Shown here: one piece after another, positions 1-7,155 of the stretch | Numbering within the stretch: position 1 is the first letter of the stretch | How the letters are laid out: the number at the start of each line of letters is the position of its first letter | Source of the DNA: Clostridia bacterium | GTDB lineage: Bacteria > Bacillota > Clostridia > Lachnospirales > Lachnospiraceae | Reading direction: 5' to 3' | Assembly (NCBI GenBank): GCA_026000945.1 | Contig: BNZI01000014.1 | Coordinates: forward strand, 1-23,414 | Length of the DNA: 23,414 nt | Translations under genes and position numbers: made by a program | The notes under the pieces: generated by a model | Database searches by the model: none | What the model was told of the DNA's origin: nothing | The model's input: only the letters and a program-made list of their open reading frames with translations

Positions 1-35
1 TTCAGACGCTAAACCTTTTCTCTAAAGATAGAGTA

Positions 36-76
36 AATGATTGACCTGCCTGAAGGTCAGATAATCAATTTTTTAG
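36..76 (+). terminator. Possible rho-independent terminator
   Basis: An inverted repeat TGACCT/AGGTCA (42-47 and 54-59, loop of 6) is followed after about 11 bases by a run of six T (71-76). Flanking AT bases could extend the stem. It would end a plus-strand transcript entering from left of the window. No gene for it is visible here, so this rests on structure alone. Confidence 0.35.
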
Positions 77-101
77 AAAATGATTTTGACTGGTCATTTT
101 T

Positions 102-185
102 GTTTAGAAAAAAGAAAAAAACGATTTTTCTGAATCAAAGCTTAGCTTTCATCTTTCTTTAAAGTTTGTTTTCTTTTTTCTGAAC
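102..185. repeat. Long purine/pyrimidine inverted repeat
   Basis: A purine-rich arm at 102-122 is nearly the exact reverse complement of a pyrimidine-rich arm at 164-185. A smaller internal palindrome AAAGCttaGCTTT lies at 137-149. The whole could fold into an A/T-rich hairpin of about 20 bp. It lies downstream of the tRNA-Ser genes on the minus strand. No coding region is seen from 1 to 465. Confidence 0.5.
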
Positions 186-260
186 AATTCTCTTGGAATT
201 TTCAAGGTTGGAATATAAAATTGAATTGTCAATGTACTGCTTTGTAAGAAAGGCTAATAC

Positions 261-358
261 CTAAAGGCAGATAATTCTTGCGCAACATATTTATTGCGAT
301 CAAGAAAACGATTGTCTTACATGGACTTCCCAAGCGTTTAAGCTCGAATATGTCCATC
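261..358 (+). repeat. Dispersed repeat R2, copy A
   Basis: This segment aligns with 3675-3815. Both contain GCGATCAAGAAAAC, then a CCCAAGCGT block, then a further partly matching tail. At 275-306 it can fold with TTCTTG pairing to CAAGAA and an inner GCAA/TTGC pair. It is noncoding. Copies B and C of the same family are at 3675-3815 and 20706-20838. Confidence 0.55.
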
Positions 359-465
359 CTACCATCTAGATAGTGGTCTTTTTATTAAACGATAAATAGA
401 TCTATTATTAATGATTAATATAGTAAGTTTACAATGAAACAAACAAGTCTTTACTATTTGGAGAA

Positions 466-554
466 CGGAGAAGGAGGGATTTGAACCCTCGCATCGCTAT
501 TAACGATCTACTCCCTTTCCAGGGGAGCCCCTTCAGCCACTTGGGTACTTCTCC
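466..554 (-). tRNA. tRNA-Ser (anticodon GGA)
   Basis: On the minus strand the acceptor stem GGAGAAG (548-554) pairs perfectly with CTTCTCC, leaving discriminator G at 466. The anticodon stem CTCCC/GGGAG encloses the loop CTGGAAA, giving anticodon GGA, which reads UCC and UCU. The T arm contains GGTTCAAATCC. The 89-nt length and long variable arm are typical of a class II tRNA-Ser. No 3' CCA is encoded. It is the distal gene of a two-tRNA serine unit, 69 bp after the TGA gene. Confidence 0.95.
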
Positions 555-623
555 AAAAGTGACTTTAACTAAACTATATATATCAAAATAACTTTCTATT
601 TTCGCACAGAATTTCTTCTGTAG

Positions 624-709
624 CGGAGAAGGTGGGATTCGAACCCACGGTTCCTTTCAGAATCACTGGTTTTCAAGACCAGCTCCTTAAACCACTCGGA
701 CACCTCTCC
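624..709 (-). tRNA. tRNA-Ser (anticodon TGA)
   Basis: On the minus strand the acceptor GGAGAGG pairs with CTTCTCC (one G-U pair). The anticodon stem CTGGT/ACCAG encloses CTTGAAA, giving anticodon TGA, which reads UCA and other UCN codons. The T loop is GGTTCGAATCC and the variable arm is long. Length is 86 nt and no CCA is encoded. It shares the upstream promoters at 790-818 and 848-877 with the following tRNA-Ser(GGA). Confidence 0.95.
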
Positions 710-789
710 AGCATCAAATAAATCAAAAATACCAATCAAAAATTGTATAATTAAAATTAATTGAGATTTTATTTTATCTGAGCTTGTTT

Positions 790-818
790 ATTCTAAAATA
801 TTTTTTTTTACTTGTCAA
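790..818 (-). promoter_or_regulatory. Proximal promoter of the tRNA-Ser pair
   Basis: On the minus strand TTGACA (813-818) and TAGAAT (790-795) are separated by exactly 17 bp, a near-consensus sigma-A promoter. Predicted initiation is about 75 nt before tRNA-Ser(TGA). Confidence 0.75.
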
Positions 819-847
819 GATATTTCTTCGTTTTTTACAACTTGAGT

Positions 848-877
848 AGTCTATCATATCCCTTAGTTCATTGTCAA
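848..877 (-). promoter_or_regulatory. Distal promoter of the tRNA-Ser pair
   Basis: On the minus strand TTGACA (872-877) and TAGACT (848-853) are separated by 18 bp. It lies about 58 bp upstream of the stronger promoter at 790-818. Tandem promoters are common for stable RNA genes. Confidence 0.5.
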
Positions 878-942
878 GTGTTTTTATCAAAGCAAATTTC
901 TACATTTAAAGAAAACTATCTGCATATTCTTTGCTAAAGAAT

Positions 943-998
943 AAATCTCAAGAAAGATGAGCTACCGACTTTAACTTCACTTATCTTTCTTGAAATTT
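943..998 (-). terminator. Terminator-like hairpin after dps
   Basis: The arms 943-958 and 983-998 are 16-bp reverse complements with one mismatch; the core is TCAAGAAAGAT/ATCTTTCTTGA. It starts about 45 nt after the dps stop codon on the minus strand. The bases after the stem are T-rich but not a pure T run. Confidence 0.55.
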
Positions 999-1043
999 GT
1001 TTTGTATTTTATGAAACGATTAACGACCTTTAGAACTTTAACT

Positions 1044-1484
1044 TTATGACTTTAAATAGGAATTAAACATCCATAAGGTTTTTTCAAAGTTCACAATCGC
1101 ACCATCAATAAAAGAAGAAGTGCCATAATCTTTTGCTTCCTCTGCAGCCTCTTTTATTCCTTTTGCTTGTGCTAACAGATTTTGATAATCTGTTTGAACA
1201 GACTTGATGGTGGCAAGTCCAGTAATACCTTCTTCTGCAGCTTCCTGAATAGTAGCCGTTTCCATATAATTTTTTAAACTACCTTTTGGTTTTCCACCAA
1301 TTGCTAATATTCTTTCTGCCACATCATCCATTTCTTTAGCAATAGATTCATAAGCGTCTTCTAATTTTCCATGAAGAGTAAAAAACCCTTGTCCGTAAAC
1401 ATTCCAATGATAATTATGCAATTTAACGTATTCTACTGCTAAATCTGCAAGGTACTGATTTAATTTATCTATTACATTATTCAT
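1044..1484 (-). CDS. dps: Dps/ferritin-like DNA-binding ferroxidase
   Basis: This encodes a Dps-family protein of 146 aa, which forms a dodecameric shell that oxidises and stores iron, normally using hydrogen peroxide, and protects DNA. The family signature is clear: HNYHWNVYG near residues 27-35, FFTLH, then E and D residues in KEMDDVAER. These supply the inter-subunit ferroxidase ligands. The length is typical. I place the start at the ATG at 1484 because GGAGG lies 6 nt upstream; an ATG four codons earlier (1496) has no such site. It is monocistronic: tRNA genes lie downstream and a repeat-filled spacer upstream. A candidate promoter is at 1531-1559. PerR control is common for this family, but I see only weak similarity to a PerR box. 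Confidence 0.93.
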   Translation of the reverse strand: MNNVIDKLNQYLADLAVEYVKLHNYHWNVYGQGFFTLHGKLEDAYESIAKEMDDVAERILAIGGKPKGSLKNYMETATIQEAAEEGITGLATIKSVQTDYQNLLAQAKGIKEAAEEAKDYGTSSFIDGAIVNFEKTLWMFNSYLKS

Positions 1485-1530
1485 AAAAACCTCCATATTC
1501 TTTTGTTACATATAAATATAGTACACTTCA

Positions 1531-1559
1531 TACTTATCATAATTAATTTCTTTTGTCAA
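1531..1559 (-). promoter_or_regulatory. Candidate dps promoter
   Basis: On the minus strand a perfect TTGACA (1554-1559) is followed after 17 bp by the weak -10 TAAGTA (1531-1536). The spacer is AT-rich with a partial dyad TTAATTATGATAA, weakly like a PerR site. The -35 is convincing; the -10 and operator are not. Confidence 0.4.
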
Positions 1560-1659
1560 GTAAGATATATATATATCTGCTACTTTTTCTCATCTCTTGC
1601 CTACATCTTTTTGCGAAGAACCAACATACCAATCTACAAAAATATCGTCCATATTTTTC

Positions 1660-1822
1660 ATACTGATATAATATACTCCGACCATTTAAGCAATCCTAAA
1701 AGATGTGACTTCTCACTTCAGACAACTAATATAACCAGTATCCACAAGCTATCTTCATGTAACTCACGGTTTCATGGCAATTCATCTACCACATTGGTGT
1801 ACTTAGGACTGCTTATCCATTT
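1660..1822 (-). mobile_element. Possible IS200/IS605 right-end scar
   Basis: Read on the minus strand this stretch is GC-richer than its surroundings. It contains the hairpin GTGAgaagTCAC (1705-1716) followed by a TTTTAGGA segment. From memory this resembles right ends of IS200/IS605 elements downstream of tnpB, where the guide (omega) RNA is encoded. No tnpA or tnpB reading frame remains. The 1485-2060 spacer otherwise holds a short AT palindrome (about 1563-1578) and repeat R3 copy 1, and no convincing gene. Confidence 0.25.
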
Positions 1823-1827
1823 GGTTT

Positions 1828-1930
1828 AAATGTACTTTGCATATAAATGAAGTTTAAATCCTTAGAAGATTTTCTCTAGCGCTGATTACAGCTAAAGCAA
1901 TCAGATGCCTAATCGCTCTTTCACCTTGAG
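1828..1930 (+). repeat. Dispersed repeat R3, copy 1
   Basis: This noncoding segment matches the reverse complement of 18155-18240. The best-conserved stretch is TTTTCTCTAgCGCTGAT, then AGCT and ATCA (1869-1902). The left part (1828-1856) also matches 11774-11802. It can fold through CTGATT/AATCAG. Confidence 0.5.
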
Positions 1931-2060
1931 ATAAACCCAGAATTTCTCATCCGAATATTCAACGTCAACAGTATGATCAACGCTGTCATAAGATTATTTA
2001 ACTGATGTTATTCCATTGAATGGTGTTAGAAATATGTTTAGCTTTACTGAAAATAATCTT

Positions 2061-3524
2061 TTACTGAGCATAACATGTCTTTAAGGCAGGATATAGCTGT
2101 CTAAATTTTTGGTATTGCACTTCATATTTTTCTTGCAATACAGGATCAGCCTTCTCACTATGGATAACTTCCACCATTGCAGCAACTGCCTCTTTCACAT
2201 TTACATATTCTCCTGCGGCTACTGAAGCCAAAATAGCCGCTCCAAAGCTAGGTCCCTCACTAGTTTTTACTACATCTAGCCGAGTCTGTAAAACAGCGGC
2301 TAAAATTTTTCTCCAAAGAGGACTTTTCATCCCTCCACCGCTAATTTTACAAGAAGAAATCTGAATACCCAACTTTCGTGCTACTTCCAAAGAGTCCCGC
2401 AAAGCAAACGCCACACCCTCCAAAACAGCTTGTGTCATTTGCTCCCGATGATTATCCATACTTAAGCCAATAAATGCCCCTTTCGCCTTAGCATCATTAT
2501 GCGGAGAACGTTCTCCCATCAAATATGGTAGAAAGAAAACAGGATTTTCTCCCAAATGAACGATTTTTTCTTGTTCTTTTTCGAAATCTTGTGTTTCTAA
2601 AATATTTTCCATCCACCATGAGTAACAAGAAGCCGCACTCAGTATGCATCCCATTAAGTGATATTTCCCATCTGCATGAGCAAAAGAATGTAAGGCGTTA
2701 TAAGAATCCAAGCGGAAAGAATCTCCCGAAATAAACACTGTCCCTGAAGTTCCTAGAGAAAGTGTACAAGAACCCTCGCCTATTGTGCCTGTGCCAATTG
2801 CCGCTGCTGCATTATCTCCTGCCCCTGCAGCCACCAAAACATCAGAACTTAATTTTAAACGTTTAGAAAATTCCTCTTTTATCTTACCCACTACTTCATA
2901 ACTTTCATACAAAACTGGTAACTGTTTTAAAGATATACCACAAATTTCTAGCATTTCTTTAGACCACTTTTTTTGCTTAACGTCCAATAAAAGCATACCC
3001 GAAGCATCCGAATAATCTGTAGCATGGACTCCGGTAAGACAATAAAGTAAATAATCTTTAGGAAGCATAATTTTATGGATTTTTGAAAAGATTTCTGGTT
3101 CATGCTTTTTCACCCATAAAATTTTTGCAGCAGTAAAACCAGTAAAGGATATATTTGCCGTATATGTAGAAAGTTTTTCTTTTCCAATTACTTGGTTTAA
3201 ATAATCATTTTCTTCTTCGGTACGTCCATCATTCCATAAAATTGCCGGACGTAAGACTTGATCTTTTTCATCCAATAAAACTAAACCGTGCATTTGTCCA
3301 CCAAAACTCAAAGCCTTAACTTGGCAAGAATCTTGATTTTGCAATAAGTCTTCCATCCCTTCCATGGTGGCTTCAAACCAATCTCTTGGATTTTGTTCTG
3401 ACCACCCAGGATACGGAAAATTCAAGGGATAACTTTTAGAAACAGAATTTAAAATTTTTCCTGTGCCATCCATCAATAGCAATTTTACTGCTGACGTCCC
3501 CAAATCTATTCCTATATAATTCAT
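2061..3524 (-). CDS. xylB: Xylulokinase (FGGY carbohydrate kinase)
   Basis: This encodes a 487-aa FGGY-family kinase that most likely phosphorylates D-xylulose with ATP to D-xylulose-5-phosphate, in the cytoplasm. The N-terminal phosphate loop IDLGTSAVK (residues 6-14) starts the first actin-like domain. GGQMHGLVLLD near residue 77 matches the XylB substrate loop, and GAGDNAAAAIGTG near residue 235 holds the expected catalytic Asp. The second domain carries ISGGGMKSPLWRKI and a C-terminal GAAILA segment. Length matches bacterial XylB. AGGAGG lies just before the ATG at 3524. It follows the FucI-like isomerase gene on the same strand, 446 bp away across repeat-rich DNA, so shared transcription is possible but not shown. 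Another ketose (for example ribulose) is a possible substrate. Confidence 0.85.
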   Translation of the reverse strand: MNYIGIDLGTSAVKLLLMDGTGKILNSVSKSYPLNFPYPGWSEQNPRDWFEATMEGMEDLLQNQDSCQVKALSFGGQMHGLVLLDEKDQVLRPAILWNDGRTEEENDYLNQVIGKEKLSTYTANISFTGFTAAKILWVKKHEPEIFSKIHKIMLPKDYLLYCLTGVHATDYSDASGMLLLDVKQKKWSKEMLEICGISLKQLPVLYESYEVVGKIKEEFSKRLKLSSDVLVAAGAGDNAAAAIGTGTIGEGSCTLSLGTSGTVFISGDSFRLDSYNALHSFAHADGKYHLMGCILSAASCYSWWMENILETQDFEKEQEKIVHLGENPVFFLPYLMGERSPHNDAKAKGAFIGLSMDNHREQMTQAVLEGVAFALRDSLEVARKLGIQISSCKISGGGMKSPLWRKILAAVLQTRLDVVKTSEGPSFGAAILASVAAGEYVNVKEAVAAMVEVIHSEKADPVLQEKYEVQYQKFRQLYPALKTCYAQ

Positions 3525-3560
3525 ATTTCCTCCTGACCATGATATAAAAATCCAACAGAT

Positions 3561-3613
3561 AACCTTTAGATCCTGTGAGATACCGGCAAATGAGGAGAAT
3601 ATTGTCTATCGTT
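3561..3613 (-). repeat. R1 core fragment
   Basis: On the minus strand this contains GATAGACAATATTCTC, then an altered segment and TCTAAAGG. It matches the R1 element core (ATAGACCAATATTCTC... in 9205-9535). It lies immediately upstream of xylB, in its likely leader. It is degenerate. Confidence 0.45.
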
Positions 3614-3674
3614 TTTCTTCTATAACAAAGAAGCAATCTAAAATACTGAAATCATCTCATCACACCTAGGCACC

Positions 3675-3815
3675 TTGACAACTTTCCACGTCTAAATCCG
3701 GGAGATTCTTGGTTCAACGCCTAGCGATCAAGAAAACAATCTTCCTTCTTACCTAAACTCCCCAAGCGTAGGCTTCCGCAATAGGTGGACAGGATACATC
3801 ACTTTGCTCGATCCA
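3675..3815 (+). repeat. Dispersed repeat R2, copy B
   Basis: It aligns over most of its length with 20706-20838. Shared blocks are CAACTTT, TCTAAA, GATTCTTGGTtCAaC and, at the right, ACAGGATACATCA. Its middle aligns with 261-358 (GCGATCAAGAAAAC). TTCTTG (3706-3711) can pair with CAAGAA (3729-3734). It occupies the spacer between xylB and the FucI-like gene. Confidence 0.6.
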
Positions 3816-3817
3816 GT

Positions 3818-3880
3818 AAAACAATAGACCATAACATTCTACCGTAAGCAAAACCCTTGAATAGATTCTAAGAACATAGA
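3818..3880 (+). repeat. R1 core fragment
   Basis: ACAATAGACC, then AACATTCTACCGTAAG, matches the R1 core and especially the fragment at 17821-17880. It directly abuts R2 copy B, so this spacer holds a composite of two repeat families. Confidence 0.5.
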
Positions 3881-3970
3881 ATACAAGTCCCTCACACTCT
3901 CTATCATAACAATTTTACCACCGATATTTCTCCATCTATTTTTTAATATCACTCATCTTTTCTCCTAAAT

Positions 3971-5440
3971 TTAGGAGAATGGATTTTCTGTAGGATATAA
4001 CATCTGTTCCGGCTGATTAAAAGCAATATCTTCTACGCCAAGCAAACGAAAAATTTCAAATAAAGTTTTTCCAAAATGTCCAAACGCAACTGCTCCATGG
4101 TGTGGATAATTTTTTTGAATTAACACATGACGATAAAAACGATGCATCTGAGGAATCGCAAAAACCGCAATTGAGCCAAAAGAACGTGTTGGAACAGGCA
4201 AGATCTCTCCTTGTGCAATATATGCACGCAATTTCGCATCCGCTGTACTTTGCAGACGGTAGAATGTAATTTGACCTGCTGCAATATCTCCTTCTAAAGT
4301 TCCCATAGTCACTTCTTCTGGTAAAGACCTTGCCATAATTTTTTGATTTCTCATCTCATATTGCGCCATTTTTCCTGAAGAAGTATTGCCGCAATGAAAT
4401 CCCATGAAGGTTTCTTTTAAATCATAAGGAAATTTTCCTTTAATATCTGATTCATACATATCTTTAGGAATGGAATTATTAATATCTAACAAAGTGACTG
4501 TGTCATTGCTGACACACATTCCAATAAATTCGCTTAATGCACCATAAATATCTACTTCACAAGCCACAGGATAACCCATACTAGCTAAACGACTGTTAAC
4601 ATAACAAGGCACAAAACCAAACTGAGTCTGGAAAGCCGGCCAGCATTTATTTGCAAAAACCACATGTTCCCTGCAACCTTTATTTTCTTCTAACCAGTCT
4701 AAAAGTGTAAGTTCAAATTGTGCTAATTTCGGCAGAATCGCCGGAATTTTATTTCCCTCTTTTAATTCTTCTTCCATTGATTTTTGTATAGCTGTAATCC
4801 GTTTATCTCCCTCATGCGCTTTAAAACTAGCAAATAAATCTAATTCAGAATTTTCTTGCACTTCTACGCCTAAATTATAGAGTTGTTTAATTGGCGCATT
4901 GCAAGCCAAAAAATCTTGCGGTCTCGGACCAAAAGTAATGATTTTGAGTTTTTTTAAAGCAATCATGGTACGAGCAATAGGTAAAAACTCTTCCATCATG
5001 TCTGCTATTTCTTCCGGTCTACCCACTGGATAAGCCGGTATGTAAGCTTTTAAATTACGCAAAGCTAAATTATAACTGGCGTTTAGCATACCACAATAAG
5101 CATCTCCTCTATCGTCTAAAAGCTTATCTGCAGCATCTTCCGCCGCCGCCGCATACATCACCGGACCATGAAAATATTTAGCAAGTAAAGTCTCCGGTGT
5201 TTCTGGTCCAAAATTTCCTAGATATACCACCAAAGCGTTACATTTTTCTTGATTAATTTCTGATATAGCTTGTTTCATATGAACTTCATTTTCAATTACT
5301 GTAGGACACTCATACAACTCATAACCTTTTTCTGTAAATGCACGAGCAACTGCTTTTCTTCTGTTTTCTGATAAAGACATGGGAAAACAATCTCTACTTA
5401 CCGCTACCAAAGCTAATTTTACTTTAGGAATGTTATTCAT
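3971..5440 (-). CDS. L-fucose/L-arabinose isomerase-like protein
   Basis: This 489-aa protein resembles the large fucose isomerase-related family (COG2407 type), whose known members interconvert an aldose and a ketose using a divalent metal. Visible family-like features are the N-terminal LALVAVSRDCFPMSL, a central GFVPCYVNSRLASMGYPVACEVDIYGALSE segment, and a C-terminal HHGAVAFGHFG that probably contributes metal or substrate contacts. I chose the ATG at 5440, preceded by AGGA, because an upstream in-frame ATG at 5506 adds 22 residues that do not look like the family. The exact sugar is unknown. XylB downstream suggests the product may be a pentulose. The stop codon lies inside a 20-bp perfect palindrome (3960-3979) that might act as a transcript-end hairpin. 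A promoter is seen at 5559-5587. Confidence 0.75.
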   Translation of the reverse strand: MNNIPKVKLALVAVSRDCFPMSLSENRRKAVARAFTEKGYELYECPTVIENEVHMKQAISEINQEKCNALVVYLGNFGPETPETLLAKYFHGPVMYAAAAEDAADKLLDDRGDAYCGMLNASYNLALRNLKAYIPAYPVGRPEEIADMMEEFLPIARTMIALKKLKIITFGPRPQDFLACNAPIKQLYNLGVEVQENSELDLFASFKAHEGDKRITAIQKSMEEELKEGNKIPAILPKLAQFELTLLDWLEENKGCREHVVFANKCWPAFQTQFGFVPCYVNSRLASMGYPVACEVDIYGALSEFIGMCVSNDTVTLLDINNSIPKDMYESDIKGKFPYDLKETFMGFHCGNTSSGKMAQYEMRNQKIMARSLPEEVTMGTLEGDIAAGQITFYRLQSTADAKLRAYIAQGEILPVPTRSFGSIAVFAIPQMHRFYRHVLIQKNYPHHGAVAFGHFGKTLFEIFRLLGVEDIAFNQPEQMLYPTENPFS

Positions 5441-5558
5441 TTCTACTCTATCCTCTTTCTTAATCATTTTTCGCAAACTAAAGTAAATCCTGTATTTAAT
5501 CTGCATTAGCTAAAACATACAATAGTTCCAAATATAAAATAATAGTTTTGTACACTAT

Positions 5559-5587
5559 ATCATATTACTATGCTAAAATCTAGTAAA
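5559..5587 (-). promoter_or_regulatory. Promoter of the FucI-like gene
   Basis: On the minus strand TTTACT (5582-5587) and TATGAT (5559-5564) are 17 bp apart. This is about 120 bp upstream of the chosen start at 5440. It is the best match in this spacer. Confidence 0.5.
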
Positions 5588-5703
5588 ATATCTAATTATA
5601 CAATAAACAAAAAACTAATCATCTCACTTACTTGTACAATTTAATGAAGCAATTGCAATTTATGTACTACTTACAGTATGATTTACACATAAATTATGAT
5701 TGA

Positions 5704-6080
5704 CTTCGCAATCATGGTATAATAAACACAAAACACTTATTATACAGTTGATGCACACAATTTGACGAGGAAATTGATGTGCATAGCACATTCAAATTGG
5801 CGCGACCATGATTCCTTCGCAATCATGGTATAATAAACAAAAAACGTTTATTATACCGTTGATGCACACAATTTGATTAGGAAGATGATGTGCATAGCAC
5901 ATTCAAATTGGCGCAGCCATGATTCCTTCGCAATCATGGTATAATAAACACAAAACACTTATTATACAGTTGATGCACACAATTTGACGAGGAAATTGAT
6001 GTGCATAGCACATTCAAATTGGTGCGACCATGATCTACTTCGTATTCATGGTATAATCTATAATAAACATGTATCTCGTA
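5704..6080 (+). repeat. 111-bp tandem array (R3 short form), 3 units plus remnant
   Basis: Three head-to-tail units start at 5704, 5815 and 5926 (periods 111, 111, 112), each beginning CTTCGCAATCATGGTATAAT. A decayed fourth start is at 6038. Units 1 and 3 are nearly identical; unit 2 differs at about ten positions. Each unit can form three hairpins: ACCATGATT/AATCATGGT across unit junctions, GTATAATAA/TTATTATAC, and ATGCACA...TGTGCAT. In unit 2 the second stem is 12 bp and perfect. Each unit also has TGGTATAAT, an extended -10-like motif pointing at the downstream gene. The rest of the spacer 5441-6238 contains only the promoters listed separately. Confidence 0.85.
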
Positions 6081-6170
6081 TCATTTGATGTACATGTTTT
6101 GATATAGGATATATTTTCTAAATTCGACCGTTTATTATATCGTATTGACTAAAAACAAAACTGATTACAC

Positions 6171-6200
6171 TTTACAATCTTGCCTTTTAGGTTCTATAAT
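6171..6200 (+). promoter_or_regulatory. Promoter of the secreted DUF4097-like gene
   Basis: TTTACA (6171-6176) and a perfect TATAAT (6195-6200) are 18 bp apart. Predicted initiation near 6207 gives a leader of about 30 nt before the start at 6239. Confidence 0.65.
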
Positions 6201-6238
6201 ACAAGGGAAACTTAATCAATGGGATGAAAGGAAAAAAG

Positions 6239-7093
6239 ATGAAACAGAATATAAAACAAATAGGACTTGCTTGCTTAACCGCACTGGTTGGTGTAGCAAG
6301 TTTTGCCACCATAACCTTTGCAGATGCAAATACGACAGACAATACCGATCTACCCTCTACCTTGGAGACAGTTGTAGAAACTCCTATTGTAGTAAATAAC
6401 ATTACTACGGAAGAAACAAGACGAAGAAAGACATTCTTGACTGGCAGCGGCAGCGAAACTCTCACAGATACTTCTTCTATTACTGAGTTAGAAATCTCTT
6501 TTAAACAAGGTTCTGTTAACGTGCGTAGAACTACGGAAAAGGAAATTTCCCTTGATTGGAATTTAAATCCTCAATTCAGTTTAGAGAAAAAGTGGAAAAA
6601 TGGAAAACTAGAATTAGAACTAGACGACGTTGCCAACACGCTTAAAACAACAAATGCCGGAGATTTAATCATCTATATACCAGAATCCATGACTTTTCGC
6701 TCTGTCAAATTTGAAACTGGTTTAGGAACATCTGTCATTGAACATATTTCTGCTTATGAAGCAGATTTTGAAGCAAAATCTGGGGATTTAACCATCCATT
6801 CTTTTCAAGTTGATTCTGTCTCCTTAGAGACAAAATACGGAAAAATCAACGCTTCTGGCGTAGCAAATCGTGTAGAAACTGATGCAGATTATGGAACGAT
6901 AAATCTAAACCTTGCTGGAAATGCGGAAGAATATAAACGTGAATTTAAAGCTGATTCTGGTACTTTAATAGTCGATTCTCAAACTTACTCCAATTTACGC
7001 AAAAAAATCAAATTAGCAGGAAGCAGTGCAAAAAAACTGACCGCCGAAGTAGAAACAGGCTCAATCAATATTCAATTCTCAGGAACAAATTAA
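6239..7093 (+). CDS. Secreted DUF4097-like beta-strand repeat protein
   Basis: This is a 284-aa exported protein. Residues 1-30 form a signal peptide: basic MKQNIKQ, a hydrophobic stretch, then FADA at a likely cleavage site. Residues about 75-284 show short alternating beta-strand segments of the DUF4097 type, with repeated patterns such as VKFETGLGTSVIE, ADFEAKSGDLTI, VSLETKYGKINASG, VETDADYGTINLN and LTAEVETGSINIQF. Such domains are predicted beta-helices or beta-rolls; their function is not established. I start at 6239 because AAAGGA lies 6 nt upstream; an in-frame ATG at 6224 has no site. No anchor motif, LPXTG or membrane segment follows, so it is probably released or loosely bound. It stands alone on the plus strand between two minus-strand sugar loci. 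A hairpin terminator follows. Confidence 0.8.
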   Translation: MKQNIKQIGLACLTALVGVASFATITFADANTTDNTDLPSTLETVVETPIVVNNITTEETRRRKTFLTGSGSETLTDTSSITELEISFKQGSVNVRRTTEKEISLDWNLNPQFSLEKKWKNGKLELELDDVANTLKTTNAGDLIIYIPESMTFRSVKFETGLGTSVIEHISAYEADFEAKSGDLTIHSFQVDSVSLETKYGKINASGVANRVETDADYGTINLNLAGNAEEYKREFKADSGTLIVDSQTYSNLRKKIKLAGSSAKKLTAEVETGSINIQFSGTN

Positions 7094-7128
7094 ATAAAAC
7101 TAGGGCATATTCACACTAAGACTCAATC

Positions 7129-7155
7129 AGCGGGGCTTAAATTCCCCGCTTTTTT
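7129..7155 (+). terminator. Rho-independent terminator of the DUF4097-like gene
   Basis: AGCGGGG (7129-7135) pairs with CCCCGCT (7144-7150), followed by six T. It overlaps the convergent gatY stop codon (7154-7156). On the minus strand no T run follows, so it mainly serves the plus-strand gene. Confidence 0.9.

Noticed and set aside
1503..1829. A 108-codon open frame on the plus strand
   Set aside because: It has no ribosome site, reads like translated AT-rich DNA, and overlaps the dps promoter region and the possible IS scar.
1990..2060. Terminator of xylB formed by AAGATTATTT and AAATAATCTT
   Set aside because: The arms are 51 nt apart and no T run follows on the minus strand.
3436..3636. 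A 66-codon open frame at the 5' end of xylB
   Set aside because: It overlaps the xylB start and ribosome site and an R1 fragment, with no support of its own.
5704..6080. CRISPR array
   Set aside because: Units are contiguous 111-bp repeats with no unique spacers and no cas genes.
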